64,000 nucleotides of DNA from Rothia mucilaginosa (GTDB taxonomy: Bacteria > Actinomycetota > Actinomycetes > Actinomycetales > Micrococcaceae): contig NZ_CP079822.1 in the NCBI RefSeq assembly GCF_019334805.1, positions 620,001-684,000 on the forward strand. The letters are read 5' to 3'. The position numbers and the translations under genes are program-made. The notes below the pieces were generated by a model. It ran no database searches. It was not told where the DNA came from and saw nothing but the letters and a program-made list of their open reading frames with translations. Positions within the stretch are counted from its first letter, which is position 1. The number at the start of each line of letters is the position of its first letter. Shown piece by piece: positions 53,066 to 63,329 of this stretch.

Positions 53066-53410
53066 CAGCTTCTCTCTCTCCCCCCCATGCCCCCAGCATG
53101 GGCGAAGTATATTTGTCAAACGTCATAAAAACGTCACGATTGATTCTTCTTTTCTTTAATTCTTGAGAAGAGTTATGATTTTGAACGGCGTGTTCCATCT
53201 CCTACGTGGTTGAGGGGGATGGGACACGCTCTTTTTTATGCCCGCCGGTTTTATGCCTTTCGAGCTCGATGCTCCGCCCCCAGGTTACGCCCCCCAGATT
53301 AGGCCAAGGACCCGTGTTCAACGCTGACGCACCGGCGGAGGGTTCCATCTAGTGATTCTCAATCTGCACCCGAGAGTAAAACTCACCGGCAACGCTCTAA
53401 AATAGAACCC
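53066..53410. other. Intergenic region between the symporter and maf genes
   Basis: No protein gene is seen. The stretch holds repeated AACGTCA near 53119-53136, an AT-rich segment, and a second strong terminator at 53188-53237. TATGAT at 53174-53179 lies about 10 nt before that hairpin, so a very short RNA of about 50 nt is conceivable. TAAAAT at 53398-53403 is the likely -10 box of maf. Confidence 0.4.
53188..53237 (+). terminator. Strong terminator, second after the symporter gene
   Basis: A 15-bp stem (GCGTGTTCCATCTCC with its partner, two G-U pairs) is followed by UUUUUU. Either it backs up the first terminator or it ends a short RNA starting near 53186. Confidence 0.75.
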
Positions 53411-54106
53411 ATGACTACCAGCGCTTCATCGACCCGACTGATTCTTGCCTCCGCCTCCCCGGCTCGCCGCAAGCTCCTGGAGGACTCCCGCATCGCGTTC
53501 ACGGTGCGCGTCTCCTCCGTAGATGAGGACGCCGCGCTCGCTACCGCCAACGAACAGGCGCGAGCGCAGGGACGTGCGGGACTCACCCCGGCTGAAACCG
53601 CCTCCCTGCTGGCGCAGTTGAAGGCGCAGGCAGTTGCCGCTGAACTTGCCGCCGAGGGTGTGCGCGATGCGCTGGTTCTGGGATGCGATTCGGTCTTCGA
53701 GTTTGAGGGTGTTGCCTACGGCAAGCCTCACACCGCCGAGGCGGCGCGCGAGCGCATCAGCGCGATGAGCGGCAATTACGGTGTGTTGCATACCGGTCAC
53801 GCGCTCGTGGATTTGCGCGGCATTGAGCCGGGTGCCGAGCTGCCCGCTGTTTCTGAGCTACGTAGCGCTACCGTCCACTTTGATGAGCTCAGCCCCGAAG
53901 AGATTGAGGCGTATATTGCTACCGGTGAGCCGCTCTGGGTAGCCGGTTCCTTTACCCTGGATGGCTACGGTTCGGCGTTTATTCGCGGTATTGAGGGTGA
54001 GTTCCACACGGTGGTGGGCCTGTCCATCCACGCGCTGCGCGATATGCTGCGCCGCCGCGAGGTTGCGGTGACCGAGTTGTGGCTACCGCCTGAGGAAGAG
54101 AATTAG
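53411..54106 (+). CDS. maf: Maf-family nucleoside triphosphate pyrophosphatase
   Basis: Maf proteins hydrolyse modified or canonical NTPs to NMPs and affect septum formation. The 231-residue protein shows LILASASPARRKLL at the N-terminus, the active-site Asp in LGCDSVFEF, GKPHTAEAAR, and YIATGEPLWVAGSF. It has a slightly longer central loop than the 190-200-residue norm. The -10-like TAAAAT ends 7 nt before the ATG, so the mRNA is probably leaderless. The carboxylase alpha gene follows 164 nt downstream on the same strand, an arrangement I recall from other actinobacteria. Confidence 0.93.
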   Translation: MTTSASSTRLILASASPARRKLLEDSRIAFTVRVSSVDEDAALATANEQARAQGRAGLTPAETASLLAQLKAQAVAAELAAEGVRDALVLGCDSVFEFEGVAYGKPHTAEAARERISAMSGNYGVLHTGHALVDLRGIEPGAELPAVSELRSATVHFDELSPEEIEAYIATGEPLWVAGSFTLDGYGSAFIRGIEGEFHTVVGLSIHALRDMLRRREVAVTELWLPPEEEN

Positions 54107-54270
54107 AACCACACCCACCGCATAAACCCACAGCATAAATCTGTCTCAAAGCGCGCCCTGAAATACACATTGTTGAACACCAATCGATAAGATAGAACAG
54201 TATGATGCGCGTTATATTCGCCAATCCTGCCGATGTATCCTTGGAGCAGGAGATTAAAGGAGAGCTTTAA

Positions 54271-56091
54271 GTGACTCAGCACCAGGCAGAAGCCGCCAAG
54301 AAATTTACTGCAGTCCCCGGCCGTCACACCGGCCCGGTCAGCAAGATTCTGATCGCTAACCGCGGTGAAATTGCTGTCCGCGTGATTCGCGCAGCCCGCG
54401 ATGAGGGTCTGCAGACCGTCGCCGTCTACGCTGACCCCGACCGCGACGCCCAGCACGTAAAGCTCGCCGATGAAGCCTACGCTCTCGGCGGTGCCACCGC
54501 GGCACAGTCCTACCTGGTGATGGACAAGCTCATTGAGATTGCTATCCGCTCCGGTGCTGACGCTGTGCACCCCGGCTACGGTTTCCTCTCTGAGAACGCG
54601 CAGTTCGCTCAGAAGTGCATCGACGCGGGTCTGACCTGGATTGGCCCCTCCCCCGAGTCCATTACCCAGCTGGGCGATAAGGTGGCGGCACGCCACATCG
54701 CGCAGAAGGTGGGCGCTCCCCTGGTGCCCGGCACCAAGGACCCGGTCAAGTCCGCCGATGAGGTTGTTGCCTTCGCGGATGAGCACGGTCTGCCCATTGC
54801 GGTGAAGGCCGCATTTGGTGGCGGTGGCCGCGGCATTAAGGTGGCGCGCGACCGCGAGAGCATTGTTGAGATGTACGAGTCCGCTGTTCGTGAGGCTACC
54901 GCGGCGTTCGGTCGCGGTGAGTGCTTCATCGAGCGCTTCCTGGATTCGCCCCGCCATGTTGAGACCCAGTGCCTGGCGGATGCGCATGGCAACGTTGTGG
55001 TGGTTTCCACCCGTGACTGCTCCCTGCAGCGTCGCAACCAGAAGCTCATTGAGGAGGCACCTGCCCCCTACCTGAGCGATGAGCAGAACGAGCGCCTGTA
55101 TGAGGCGTCCCGCGCGATTCTGCGCGAGGCTGGCTACCAGGGTGCCGGCACCTGTGAGTTCCTGGTCGGCACCGACGGCACCATTTCCTTCCTTGAGGTC
55201 AACACTCGTCTGCAGGTGGAGCACCCCGTCTCCGAGGAGATTTCCGGTCTGGACCTGGTTCGTGAGCAGTTCCGTATTGCCCGCGGCGAGAAGATTGAGG
55301 AGAAGGACCCGGTTCTGCGTGGTCACTCCTTCGAGTTCCGTATTAACGGTGAAGATGCGGGCCGTTCCTTCATGCCCGCCCCCGGCACCATCGAGAAGCT
55401 GACCGTGCCCACCGGCCCCGGTGTTCGCTGGGATTCTGGCTTCGTGGCTGGCGACGTTATCGGCGGCAACTTCGACTCCATGCTGGCTAAGCTCATTGTT
55501 ACCGGCGCAGATCGTGAGCAGGCTCTGCAGCGTGCCCGCCGTGCCCTGGCTGAGCTGACCATTGAGGGCATGCCCACCGTCGTCCCGTTCCACCGCGTCG
55601 TGCTGGACGACCCCGCATTCGCACCGGCTGAGGGCGGCGAGTTCAAGGTGCACACCCGCTGGATTGAGACCGAGTTCAACAACACCATCCCCATGTACTC
55701 CGGTGCCCCCGGTAGCGTGGGCTCCGATGAGGACGAGCGCACCACCGTGGTCGTTGAGGTTAACGGCAAGCGTATGGAGGTGTCCCTGCCCGATCTGGGC
55801 GGTGGTGCTAAGCCTGCCGCTAAGCCCGCCGCCAAAACCCGCAAGTCCCGTTCGGCACGTAGCGCGGCAAAGGGTGGCGGCGACGAGCTGACCAGCCCCA
55901 TGCAGGGCACCATCGTGAAGGTTGCCGCATCTGACGGCGACACCGTCGCTGAGGGCGACCTGATTCTGGTGCTGGAGGCGATGAAGATGGAGCAGCCCAT
56001 TACCGCGCACAAGGCGGGTAAGGTTTCGGGCCTGTCGGCTAAGGCCGGCGATACCGTCACCTCCGGTGCGGTGCTGGCGACCATTAAGTAA
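54271..56091 (+). CDS. Acyl-CoA carboxylase alpha subunit (biotin carboxylase plus BCCP)
   Basis: This subunit carboxylates its own biotin using ATP and bicarbonate and hands the carboxyl to the beta subunit encoded at 40230. The 606-residue protein has the biotin carboxylase domain ([21 protein letters not shown]-grasp loop [12 protein letters not shown], and [15 protein letters not shown]). An Ala/Lys-rich linker at about residues 510-535 leads to a C-terminal biotinyl domain with LEAMKMEQP and Lys572. The start is a GTG with AAGGAG upstream. It resembles actinobacterial AccA3/AccBC proteins. The alpha and beta genes are 12 kb apart here. Confidence 0.95.
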   Translation: MTQHQAEAAKKFTAVPGRHTGPVSKILIANRGEIAVRVIRAARDEGLQTVAVYADPDRDAQHVKLADEAYALGGATAAQSYLVMDKLIEIAIRSGADAVHPGYGFLSENAQFAQKCIDAGLTWIGPSPESITQLGDKVAARHIAQKVGAPLVPGTKDPVKSADEVVAFADEHGLPIAVKAAFGGGGRGIKVARDRESIVEMYESAVREATAAFGRGECFIERFLDSPRHVETQCLADAHGNVVVVSTRDCSLQRRNQKLIEEAPAPYLSDEQNERLYEASRAILREAGYQGAGTCEFLVGTDGTISFLEVNTRLQVEHPVSEEISGLDLVREQFRIARGEKIEEKDPVLRGHSFEFRINGEDAGRSFMPAPGTIEKLTVPTGPGVRWDSGFVAGDVIGGNFDSMLAKLIVTGADREQALQRARRALAELTIEGMPTVVPFHRVVLDDPAFAPAEGGEFKVHTRWIETEFNNTIPMYSGAPGSVGSDEDERTTVVVEVNGKRMEVSLPDLGGGAKPAAKPAAKTRKSRSARSAAKGGGDELTSPMQGTIVKVAASDGDTVAEGDLILVLEAMKMEQPITAHKAGKVSGLSAKAGDTVTSGAVLATIK

Positions 56092-56157
56092 CGCTTCACC
56101 TCGATACTGATATCTCGATACTGAGGTCTCGCGACTGCGAGCGCTATAGGCTATACG

Positions 56158-56210
56158 AATCCCCCGGAGGGGTATGAGGTCATGTCTCGTATCTTTCCGG
56201 GGGATTTTCT
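56158..56210 (+). terminator. Terminator of the carboxylase alpha gene
   Basis: AATCCCCCGGA pairs perfectly with TCCGGGGGATT around a 27-nt loop, followed by UUUUCU. Confidence 0.8.
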
Positions 56211-56308
56211 ATGTCCGCTCTTGCCTGTTTAGGTGGGATTTACGCCGCTAACCCTTGTGTTCGCGTCCAGATAGTGGCTGTATTTGTTTGGGTTTTTCTG
56301 AACAGAGT

Positions 56309-56372
56309 TATAATGTTGCACTTTAGAGGAGCCTTTCAGATTCCTACGCCCACCGCACCCACCCGGTGCGGT
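56309..56372 (+). promoter_or_regulatory. Promoter -10 box and leader hairpin of the MFS gene
   Basis: TATAAT at 56309-56314 is a consensus -10 hexamer; no strong -35 is evident. The roughly 160-nt leader contains a perfect hairpin ACCGCACC / GGTGCGGT (56352-56372). An ATG with weak GGGAG upstream starts the gene at 56480. Confidence 0.55.
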
Positions 56373-56479
56373 CACGGCACCCGATACGCGCCTACGGCAC
56401 ACCCGCCTCACGCGCTGACCGGTAACGGACGCCCCGGCTCCACCTGTACACACAGTTCACCATTTCGGGAGTTTTCCTT

Positions 56480-57881
56480 ATGAGCACCTCTGCACCCGAC
56501 ACGAAAGTGTCTGCTGCATCGGTGAAGAATACGACTCCTCGCAGTCGAGTTATTCTCGCCTCGCTCGTTGGTACCACCATCGAGTTCTACGATTTCTACA
56601 TTTACGCCACCGCAGCAGTGGCGGTGTTCCCTGTGCTGTTCTTCCCCGCGAAGGACGCAACCACCGAGCTTCTGGCTTCCTTCGCGACCTTCGGCGTCGC
56701 CTTCATTGCCCGCCCCCTCGGTTCCGTAATCTTCGGTCACTTCGGCGACAAGATCGGTCGTAAAGCAACCCTCGTTGGTGCGCTACTGACCATGGGTCTG
56801 GCGACCTTCATCATCGGCCTGCTGCCCACCTACCACCAGATTGGTCTGTGGGCACCGGCCATGCTGACCATTATGCGTTTCTGCCAGGGCCTGGGTCTGG
56901 GCGGCGAATGGTCCGGTGCGGCACTGCTCGCCAGCGAATATGCTGAGGACGGCAAGCGCGCCCGCGCCGCCATGTGGCCTCAGCTGGGTGCACCCATCGG
57001 CTTCGTGCTTGCGAACGGCTTCATGCTGCTGCTGACCAGCTGGATTTCCTTCAACTCCGCAACCGACGGCAAGAACCTTGATCACCCCTTCCTCATTTGG
57101 GGTTGGCGTATTCCGTTCCTGCTGTCCATCGTGATGGTTGCTGTCGGCCTGTACGTGCGTTTCAAGCTGGAGGAGACCCCCGTCTTCGCCAAGGCTGCTG
57201 CTAACAACGAGAAGGTTAAGACCCCGCTCGTTGAGGCGTTCAAGGTCGCTTGGTGGCCCATGATTCAGGGTACCTTCATCATGGTGGCATGCTACGTGCT
57301 GTTCTACCTGATGACCGCGTGGGTTCTCTCCTACGGTATCGGCAAGGCGGATAAGGGCGGCCTGGCTATCCCCTACCGCGAGTTCCTGATCATTCAGCTG
57401 ATCTCCATTATTGGCTTCGCAATCTTCATTCCGATCTCGGGTTGGCTGGCTGACAAGTACGGCCGCCGCACCCAGCAGCTGTGGACCACCATCGCGATGG
57501 CTGTCTTCGGTCTGTCCTTCGGGTCTGTTCATCTCCCCCTCCGTTGTTGGTACCGGTGCGAACGCAAACGCCGCTGTAGTTACCCTCTTCATCTTTATCG
57601 GTATGTGTCTGATGGGTCTGTCTTTCGGCTCCATGTCCGCATACCTGCCGGAGCTGTACCCCACCAACGTGCGTTACACCGCCAGCGGTATCGCCTACAA
57701 CGTGGCATCCATCCTCGGCGCGGCACTGACCCCGTTCGTGGCTGTTTGGTTGAACTCCACTTACGGTGTGGCTGCAGTGGGCGGCTACCTGGCATTCGCA
57801 TCGATTCTGAGCGTTGTCTTCATTCTGCTCACTCACGAAACCCGTGACGTGGACATGAACGCCGTCAGCACCACGAAGTAA
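56480..57881 (+). pseudogene. MFS transporter (metabolite:H+ symporter type) interrupted by a frameshift
   Basis: The first 350 codons encode a typical MHS-family transporter (relatives of ProP, ShiA and KgtP). Features are TTIEFYDFYIYATAAVAVFP in helix 1, FGHFGDKIGRKATLVG in the first loop, GLGLGGEWSGAALLASEYA, and a second copy ADKYGRRTQQ. At 57521-57523 one extra G in a GGG run shifts the frame, and the remaining original-frame codons read as Arg/Cys-rich nonsense. In the other frame, from SGLFISPSVVGTGANAN on, helices 9-12 continue to the stop at 57881. Removing one G restores a protein of about 466 residues. It is either a real mutation or a base-calling error at a G run; the intact downstream frame argues for a recent event or error. 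Confidence 0.88.
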
Positions 57882-57910
57882 AGCTTCGCGGCGCTAAGCG
57901 TCTCTACGGC

Positions 57911-57970
57911 AAAGCGGTGGGGGTCACCTCCTGATTCTTAGGAACTCAGGAAGTGACCCCCACCGCTTTT
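57911..57970. terminator. Bidirectional terminator between the MFS and lpdA genes
   Basis: AAAGCGGTGGGGGTCAC pairs perfectly with GTGACCCCCACCGCTTT, with an inner TCCTGA/TCAGGA extension and UUUU on the plus strand. Confidence 0.9.
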
Positions 57971-58040
57971 GTGCGTTTCAGAGATTCTGTGAGCTTCTGA
58001 GATAGCGGCTCTCTACAAGCCCAGGGTATCTATGCGCCGG

Positions 58041-59459
58041 CTACAGGCCGCGAGTGTGCAGCTTGCGTGCCGCCTCAGCAATAGAGCCAGAGAGCGAGGG
58101 GTAGACCGTGAAAGTATCCGCCAGGTCATCCACCGCGAGCTTCTTCTCCACCGCCAGGGCAATGGGGTAAATCAGCTCGGAAGCACGCTGACCGACCACC
58201 ACGCCACCAATGACGGTGCCGGAGTGACGGCGAGCAAAAATCTTCACGAAGCCGTCGCGCATCGCCATCATCTTCGCGCGCGGGTTGGTGCTCAACTGCA
58301 GGGTCACCGCGTCACCGCGGTAGGCTCCCTCGGCGAGGTCCTTCTCGCTCACACCCACGGTCGCAATTTCCGGGGAGGTGAAGATGTTCGCGGCAACCTT
58401 ATCGGTACGCAGCGGGCGCACCGCATCACCGAGGATGTGCGCCATAGCGATACGGCCCTGCATCGCAGCCACGGAAGCCAGCGGGTACACACCCGTGCAG
58501 TCACCGGCGGCGTAAATACTGTTCACGCTCGTACGGGACACGCCGTCCACCTTAATATGGCCGCTCGGGGTCTGCTCCACACCGGCAGCTTCCAAGCCCA
58601 AATCCTCAGTGTTCGGAATCGAACCAATAGCCACCAGGCAGTGAGTGCCAGAAACCTTACGACCATCCGACAGAGTCACGATAACGCCGGAGCCGTCCTC
58701 AGTACGCTCAACAGCAGCCGCACGGGAACGCGGCATCACTCGCACGCCGCGACGTTCAAAGACGTCCTCCAGCACGCGGGCTGCGTCCTCGTCCTCACCG
58801 GGAAGCACGCGGTCACGCGAAGACACCAGCGTCACCTTCGAACCCAGACCGTTATACGCCGACGCGAACTCGGCACCGGTCACACCCGAACCAATCACAA
58901 TCAGTTCCTCGGGAACCTCGGAGAGGTTGTACAGCTGAGTCCAGGTCAGAATGCGCTCGCCGTCAGGCATACCGGTCGCCATTTCACGCGGATGCGTACC
59001 CACCGACAGCAGCACAAAGTCCGCCTGCAGGGGGTAGATCAGACCAGCCTCATCAGTCACCTGAACGGTGTGGCGGTCCAGGAGCTTACCGGTACCGTGA
59101 ATAATCTTCACACCAGCAGAAGCCAGGGCACGCTTGATGTCGGCAGACTGCTGTTGAGCCAGGTCGCGGACTCGGCGGTTCACGCGGTCCATATCAACAC
59201 GCAGCTGAGGCGCCTTGCCCTTCGTGTTCTCAATGCCCAAGCTACCCGCCTCGGAGAAGCGGGTCATCATATCCGCCGTAGCGATTAGGGTCTTAGAGGG
59301 CACAACGTCGGTCAGAACGGCGGAGCCACCAATGGCATTGCGCTCAATCAGAGTCACGTCCGCGTTGGATGCGGCAGCCACCATCGCTGCCTCGTAACCG
59401 CCGGGGCCACCACCAATAATTACAATTCGCTGAGATGCATAGTTCACCTTTGAAGTCAT
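58041..59459 (-). CDS. lpdA: LpdA-type flavoprotein disulfide reductase lacking redox cysteines
   Basis: The 472-residue protein has the fold of dihydrolipoamide dehydrogenase: FAD site IVIIGGGPGGYEAA, NAD(P)H site VIGSGVTGAEFASAY, and the second FAD motif IYAAGDCTG. The redox motif CxxxxC is replaced by IGGSAVLTDVVPSK, with no cysteines, and the C-terminal HPTxSE base is YPSLSGS. The same loss is known in mycobacterial LpdA (Rv3303c), an NAD(P)H quinone reductase linked to oxidative stress defence. It therefore cannot act as the E3 subunit of 2-oxoacid dehydrogenases. The gene is monocistronic and convergent with the MFS gene. Confidence 0.9.
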   Translation of the reverse strand: MTSKVNYASQRIVIIGGGPGGYEAAMVAAASNADVTLIERNAIGGSAVLTDVVPSKTLIATADMMTRFSEAGSLGIENTKGKAPQLRVDMDRVNRRVRDLAQQQSADIKRALASAGVKIIHGTGKLLDRHTVQVTDEAGLIYPLQADFVLLSVGTHPREMATGMPDGERILTWTQLYNLSEVPEELIVIGSGVTGAEFASAYNGLGSKVTLVSSRDRVLPGEDEDAARVLEDVFERRGVRVMPRSRAAAVERTEDGSGVIVTLSDGRKVSGTHCLVAIGSIPNTEDLGLEAAGVEQTPSGHIKVDGVSRTSVNSIYAAGDCTGVYPLASVAAMQGRIAMAHILGDAVRPLRTDKVAANIFTSPEIATVGVSEKDLAEGAYRGDAVTLQLSTNPRAKMMAMRDGFVKIFARRHSGTVIGGVVVGQRASELIYPIALAVEKKLAVDDLADTFTVYPSLSGSIAEAARKLHTRGL

Positions 59460-59500
59460 GCCTTAATTGTGAGCTATGCCGCCGCTACGGGGCAAACGCA

Positions 59501-59544
59501 CTCGCCGTGCAGATGTGCCATATTGTGGCAACCTGCACGGCGAG
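59501..59544 (-). terminator. Terminator after mfd
   Basis: CTCGCCGTGCAG and its perfect complement enclose an inner imperfect stem. The hairpin starts 39 nt past the mfd stop; the minus strand continues UGCGUUUG. Confidence 0.7.
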
Positions 59545-59582
59545 CATTTGCTTGGGGCATGCCGGTTAGACGGGGCGCTCCC

Positions 59583-62500
59583 CTACTCTTCGAGAGCCTG
59601 CGGTTTCTCGGCGTAAATCGAGTTGATGAACTTCTCAGCCCACTGCAGCATCGCGCCGTCCACCAGGTCCTTGCCGCCAACAGGCATGGTCTTCGGGCGC
59701 GGCACCAGCGTCAGCCAGGTGTCCATACCCTTCGGCTGGGCGTGCGTGGAACCCGGGTACACGCGCTTCAGACGCATCTGGCGGGACTCCGGCAGCGGCG
59801 TAGCGGTCACCACGCGCACCTTCGGACCCAACACCACCAGCTCGTGAATACCGGCGGCACGGGCGTGCATACGCACCGTCGCCACGGCAAGCAGGTTCTC
59901 TACCGTCTCCGGCAGTTCGCCGTAACGGTCGACCAGCTCCTCGCGTGCCTCCGCGATCTTCTCTTCGGTATCGGCGGCAGCAATCTGGCGATACGCCTGC
60001 AAGCGCAGACGCTCAGAATCAATGTAGGTGTGCGGAATATGCGCATTGACGGGCAGGTCAATCTTCGTTTCGACCTCTCGCTCTTCCTTCTCGCCGCGGT
60101 AGTTCGCCACGGCCTCACCGACCAGGCGCAGGTACAGGTCAAAACCAACGCCGGCAATATGACCGGACTGTTCGCCGCCGAGCAGGTTGCCGGCACCGCG
60201 AATCTCCAGGTCCTTCATGGCCAGCTGCAGGCCCGCACCCAGCTCGTTATGGGTCGCCACAGCCTTCAGACGCTCGTGCGCAATCTCGCCGAGGGTCTTA
60301 TCCACCGGGTACAGGAAGTAGGCGTAGGCGCGCTCGCGGCCACGACCCACACGTCCACGCAGCTGATGCAGCTGGCTCAGACCGTAGTTCTGGGCGTGAT
60401 CAACAATGAGGGTGTTCGCGTTCGAAATATCCAGGCCGGTCTCCACGATGGTGGTGCAGACCAGCACGTCAAAGCGGCGCTCCCAGAAGTCCACAATAAT
60501 CTGCTCCAGGCGCGATTCACTCATGCGGCCGTGGGCGGTGGCGATGCGCGCCTCCGGCACGAGCTTGCCGATTTCCGCGGCAACATCATCGATATCAGCC
60601 ACGCGGTTGTGTACGAAGAACACCTGTCCTTCACGCATGAGCTCGCGGCGAATTGCGGCAGTAATCTGGCTGTCGGTTCGCGGTCCCACGAAAGTCAGCA
60701 CGGGGTGGCGTTCCTCCGGCGCGGTGGCAAGGGTGGAGGTCTCTCGAATACCGGTGAGCGACATTTCCAGGGTGCGCGGAATGGGGGTTGCACTCATGGC
60801 GAGCACGTCCACGTTGGTGCGCATCTGCTTGAGCTTTTCCTTGTGCTCCACGCCGAAACGCTGCTCCTCGTCAATGATGACCAGGCCCAGGTCCTTAAAC
60901 ACCACGCTGTCCGAGAGAATGCGGTGCGTACCGATTACCACGTCCACCGCACCGGATGCGATTTCTTCGGTAATCTGGCGGGTTTCTTTCGCTTTCTGGA
61001 AGCGGGAAAGCACGCGAATCTTCACGGGGAAGCCCGAGAAGCGCTCACTGAACGTCTCGTAGTGCTGCTGGGCGAGCAGGGTCGTGGGTACGAGCACGGC
61101 AACCTGCTTGCCGTCCTGTACCGCCTTAAACGCGGCACGTACGGCGACCTCGGTTTTGCCGAAGCCCACGTCGCCGGAGATGAGACGGTCCATGGGGATT
61201 TCTTTCTCCATGTCCTCCTTTACCTCGTGGATGGCGGTGAGCTGGTCGGGAGTCTCGTTGTAGGGGAAGGACTCTTCCAGCTCTCGCTGCCAGGGGGTGT
61301 CTGCGGCGAAGGCGTGACCACGCGAGGCCTGGCGTGCCGAGTAGAGTTTCACCAGGTCGGCGGCGATTTCCTTGACTGCCTTGCGAGCGCGGGACTTGGT
61401 CTTAGCCCAGTCACTACCGCCCATCTTGGACAGGCTCGGGTTCTCGCCCCCCACGTAGTTGGAGATCAAATCCAGCTGGTCGGAGGGTACGAAGAGGCGG
61501 TCGGGCGCGCCACCGCGCTTGGCGGGGGCGTACTCGATGACAAGGTATTCCTTCATGGGCTGCACGCCGTTGACCGGGGATGCACCAGCAACCGGGCGGG
61601 AGGTCATCTCGACGAACCTGCCGATGCCATGGCGTTCGTGCACCACGTAGTCACCGGGATTCAGCGCGAGCGGGTCGACGGCGTTGCGGCGGCGGCGCGT
61701 CTTGAATTTCTGTCCTGCGGCGCCTCGGGGTGCGTAGGTTCCGCGGCGGCCGAGTAGTTCGGCTTCGGTGAAGACGGCGAGCTTCGCCTCCTCAACGAGG
61801 AAGCCTGCGGAGGCGGGCGCCTCGCACACCTCGACGATGCCGTGTTCGAGTTTGCCAGCGGGGTCGGCTTCGAGGCTGGTTCGGCGGGCTGCGGGTACGG
61901 CGGGTGCCCCTTCGCCGGAGTGGAAGAGGTCGATGAGTCGGTCAGTGGAGCCGCGGCCGTTGGTGAGGGCGAGGACGGTCCACTGTTGACGGATGAGGTC
62001 GCCGACCTGGCTGAGCATGCGTTCGACGGAACCGTTGAATGCGGTTGCGGGGGTGGCGTTGACGGTGTAGGTGTCGATTCCGTCTTCGATGGCGTCGGCG
62101 ATGCCCTGGTTCTGGAGCGCCCCGGCGGCGTCTTCGAGTAGGTCTGCGTCGGTGACGAGTTCGGTGATTTCCCACCAGCTGAGCTTGGCTTCGAGTGCCT
62201 GTGCGGTGGTTTGGTCGATGGTGCGGAATCCACTGTCGCTCATGCGGAGCTGGCCGAGGTCGATGGGTGCTACTGCGTCGGCTTCTGCAGAGGTGTCCCA
62301 TGCTGCGGCGAGGAATTCTTCGTTGGTGGCGACGAGGTCTTCGGCGCGGGCGCGCACGCGCTCGGGTTCGACGTTAATGATCATGGATCCTGCTGGCAAC
62401 AGCTCGGTGAGGGTGTTCATGGATTCGATGAGTAGCGGGGTGAGTGATTCCATGCCTTCGACGTAGATTCCGCCGGCAATCTTTTCGAGCATGGCTGCGG

Positions 62501-63329
62501 CTGCCGGGTAGTCGGCTTTCAGGCGGGCGGCGCGGCTCATGACCTCGGGGGTGATGAGCAGTTCGCGGCAGGGCAGCAGAGTGAGTTCAGTGAGCTCTTC
62601 TCCCCCGCTGAGTGTGCGCTGGTCGGCGACGGAGAAGTGGCGCATTTCGTCGAGTTCGTCGCCGAAGAATTCGAGGCGTACGGGGGTGTTTGCGGTGGGC
62701 GGGAAGACGTCGATGATGCCGCCTCGTACGGCGTATTCGCCGCGCTTGGCGACCAGGTCTACGCGGGAGTATGCGGCGTCGTTGAGGCCACGCACCACAT
62801 CTTTGAAGGGGTATTCTTCGCCGCGGACCAGGTGCACGGGTTCGAGCTTTTCGATGCCGGTGACGATGGGCTGGATGACGGCGCGTACGGGTGCGATAAC
62901 AACCTGGGGGCGTTTAGCCGCATCCCCGGTCATGGCGCGCAGTACCTGCAGGCGGCGGCCTACGGTGTCGGAGCGCGGTGAGAGGCGTTCGTGGGGCAGG
63001 GTTTCCCAGGCGGGGAAGAGCGCGATGTCGGCGGCGGGCAGGTAGGAGCGCAGGGCTGCGGCGAGGTCTTCTGCTTGGCGGTCGGTGGGGGCGATGATGA
63101 GGCTGAGCGCTTCAGCGGTGGTATCGCGTACTGCGGTGGAGATGTCTGCAATGAGCGCGGCGTGGGTTCCGGCGACGGCGCCGATGAGGGTGCGTGCGCT
63201 ACGTTCAGCGGGCTGTGCGGAGGCTGCGGTGCGGATCGCGGCCCAGCTGCTGAGTTGGTTGAGGGTGTTCAGGAGGGGGTGCAGGGGTGCCTCGAGGGGC
63301 TGTGCAGTAGCTTTTCGGGTGGTGCTCAC
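59583..63329 (-). CDS. mfd: Transcription-repair coupling factor Mfd
   Basis: Mfd removes RNA polymerase stalled at lesions and recruits UvrA. The 1248-residue protein has the UvrB-like N-terminal modules (FPAWETLPHERLSP), the RNA polymerase-interacting domain (DYVVHERHGIGRFVEM), and the RecG-like translocase with Walker A SGDVGFGKTEVA and DEEQRFGVEHKE. A C-terminal TRCF domain precedes an acidic end. The ATG at 63329 has GGAGAACCC upstream. The length is slightly above the usual 1150-1200 because of loops in the N-terminal half. It is monocistronic, with lpdA downstream. Confidence 0.97.
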   Translation of the reverse strand: MSTTRKATAQPLEAPLHPLLNTLNQLSSWAAIRTAASAQPAERSARTLIGAVAGTHAALIADISTAVRDTTAEALSLIIAPTDRQAEDLAAALRSYLPAADIALFPAWETLPHERLSPRSDTVGRRLQVLRAMTGDAAKRPQVVIAPVRAVIQPIVTGIEKLEPVHLVRGEEYPFKDVVRGLNDAAYSRVDLVAKRGEYAVRGGIIDVFPPTANTPVRLEFFGDELDEMRHFSVADQRTLSGGEELTELTLLPCRELLITPEVMSRAARLKADYPAAAAMLEKIAGGIYVEGMESLTPLLIESMNTLTELLPAGSMIINVEPERVRARAEDLVATNEEFLAAAWDTSAEADAVAPIDLGQLRMSDSGFRTIDQTTAQALEAKLSWWEITELVTDADLLEDAAGALQNQGIADAIEDGIDTYTVNATPATAFNGSVERMLSQVGDLIRQQWTVLALTNGRGSTDRLIDLFHSGEGAPAVPAARRTSLEADPAGKLEHGIVEVCEAPASAGFLVEEAKLAVFTEAELLGRRGTYAPRGAAGQKFKTRRRRNAVDPLALNPGDYVVHERHGIGRFVEMTSRPVAGASPVNGVQPMKEYLVIEYAPAKRGGAPDRLFVPSDQLDLISNYVGGENPSLSKMGGSDWAKTKSRARKAVKEIAADLVKLYSARQASRGHAFAADTPWQRELEESFPYNETPDQLTAIHEVKEDMEKEIPMDRLISGDVGFGKTEVAVRAAFKAVQDGKQVAVLVPTTLLAQQHYETFSERFSGFPVKIRVLSRFQKAKETRQITEEIASGAVDVVIGTHRILSDSVVFKDLGLVIIDEEQRFGVEHKEKLKQMRTNVDVLAMSATPIPRTLEMSLTGIRETSTLATAPEERHPVLTFVGPRTDSQITAAIRRELMREGQVFFVHNRVADIDDVAAEIGKLVPEARIATAHGRMSESRLEQIIVDFWERRFDVLVCTTIVETGLDISNANTLIVDHAQNYGLSQLHQLRGRVGRGRERAYAYFLYPVDKTLGEIAHERLKAVATHNELGAGLQLAMKDLEIRGAGNLLGGEQSGHIAGVGFDLYLRLVGEAVANYRGEKEEREVETKIDLPVNAHIPHTYIDSERLRLQAYRQIAAADTEEKIAEAREELVDRYGELPETVENLLAVATVRMHARAAGIHELVVLGPKVRVVTATPLPESRQMRLKRVYPGSTHAQPKGMDTWLTLVPRPKTMPVGGKDLVDGAMLQWAEKFINSIYAEKPQALEE

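Larger units (their letters stand above)
56092..56479. other. Intergenic region before the MFS gene
   Basis: No gene is seen. A 14-nt imperfect tandem repeat (CTCGATACTGATAT / CTCGATACTGAGGT) lies near 56099-56126. The terminator of the alpha-subunit gene, a perfect -10 box and a leader hairpin are listed separately. Confidence 0.5.

Noticed and set aside
57500..57540. Programmed ribosomal frameshift in the MFS gene
   Set aside because: There is no slippery heptamer or stimulating structure of a known type, and transporters of this family are not known to need frameshifting. An extra G is simpler.
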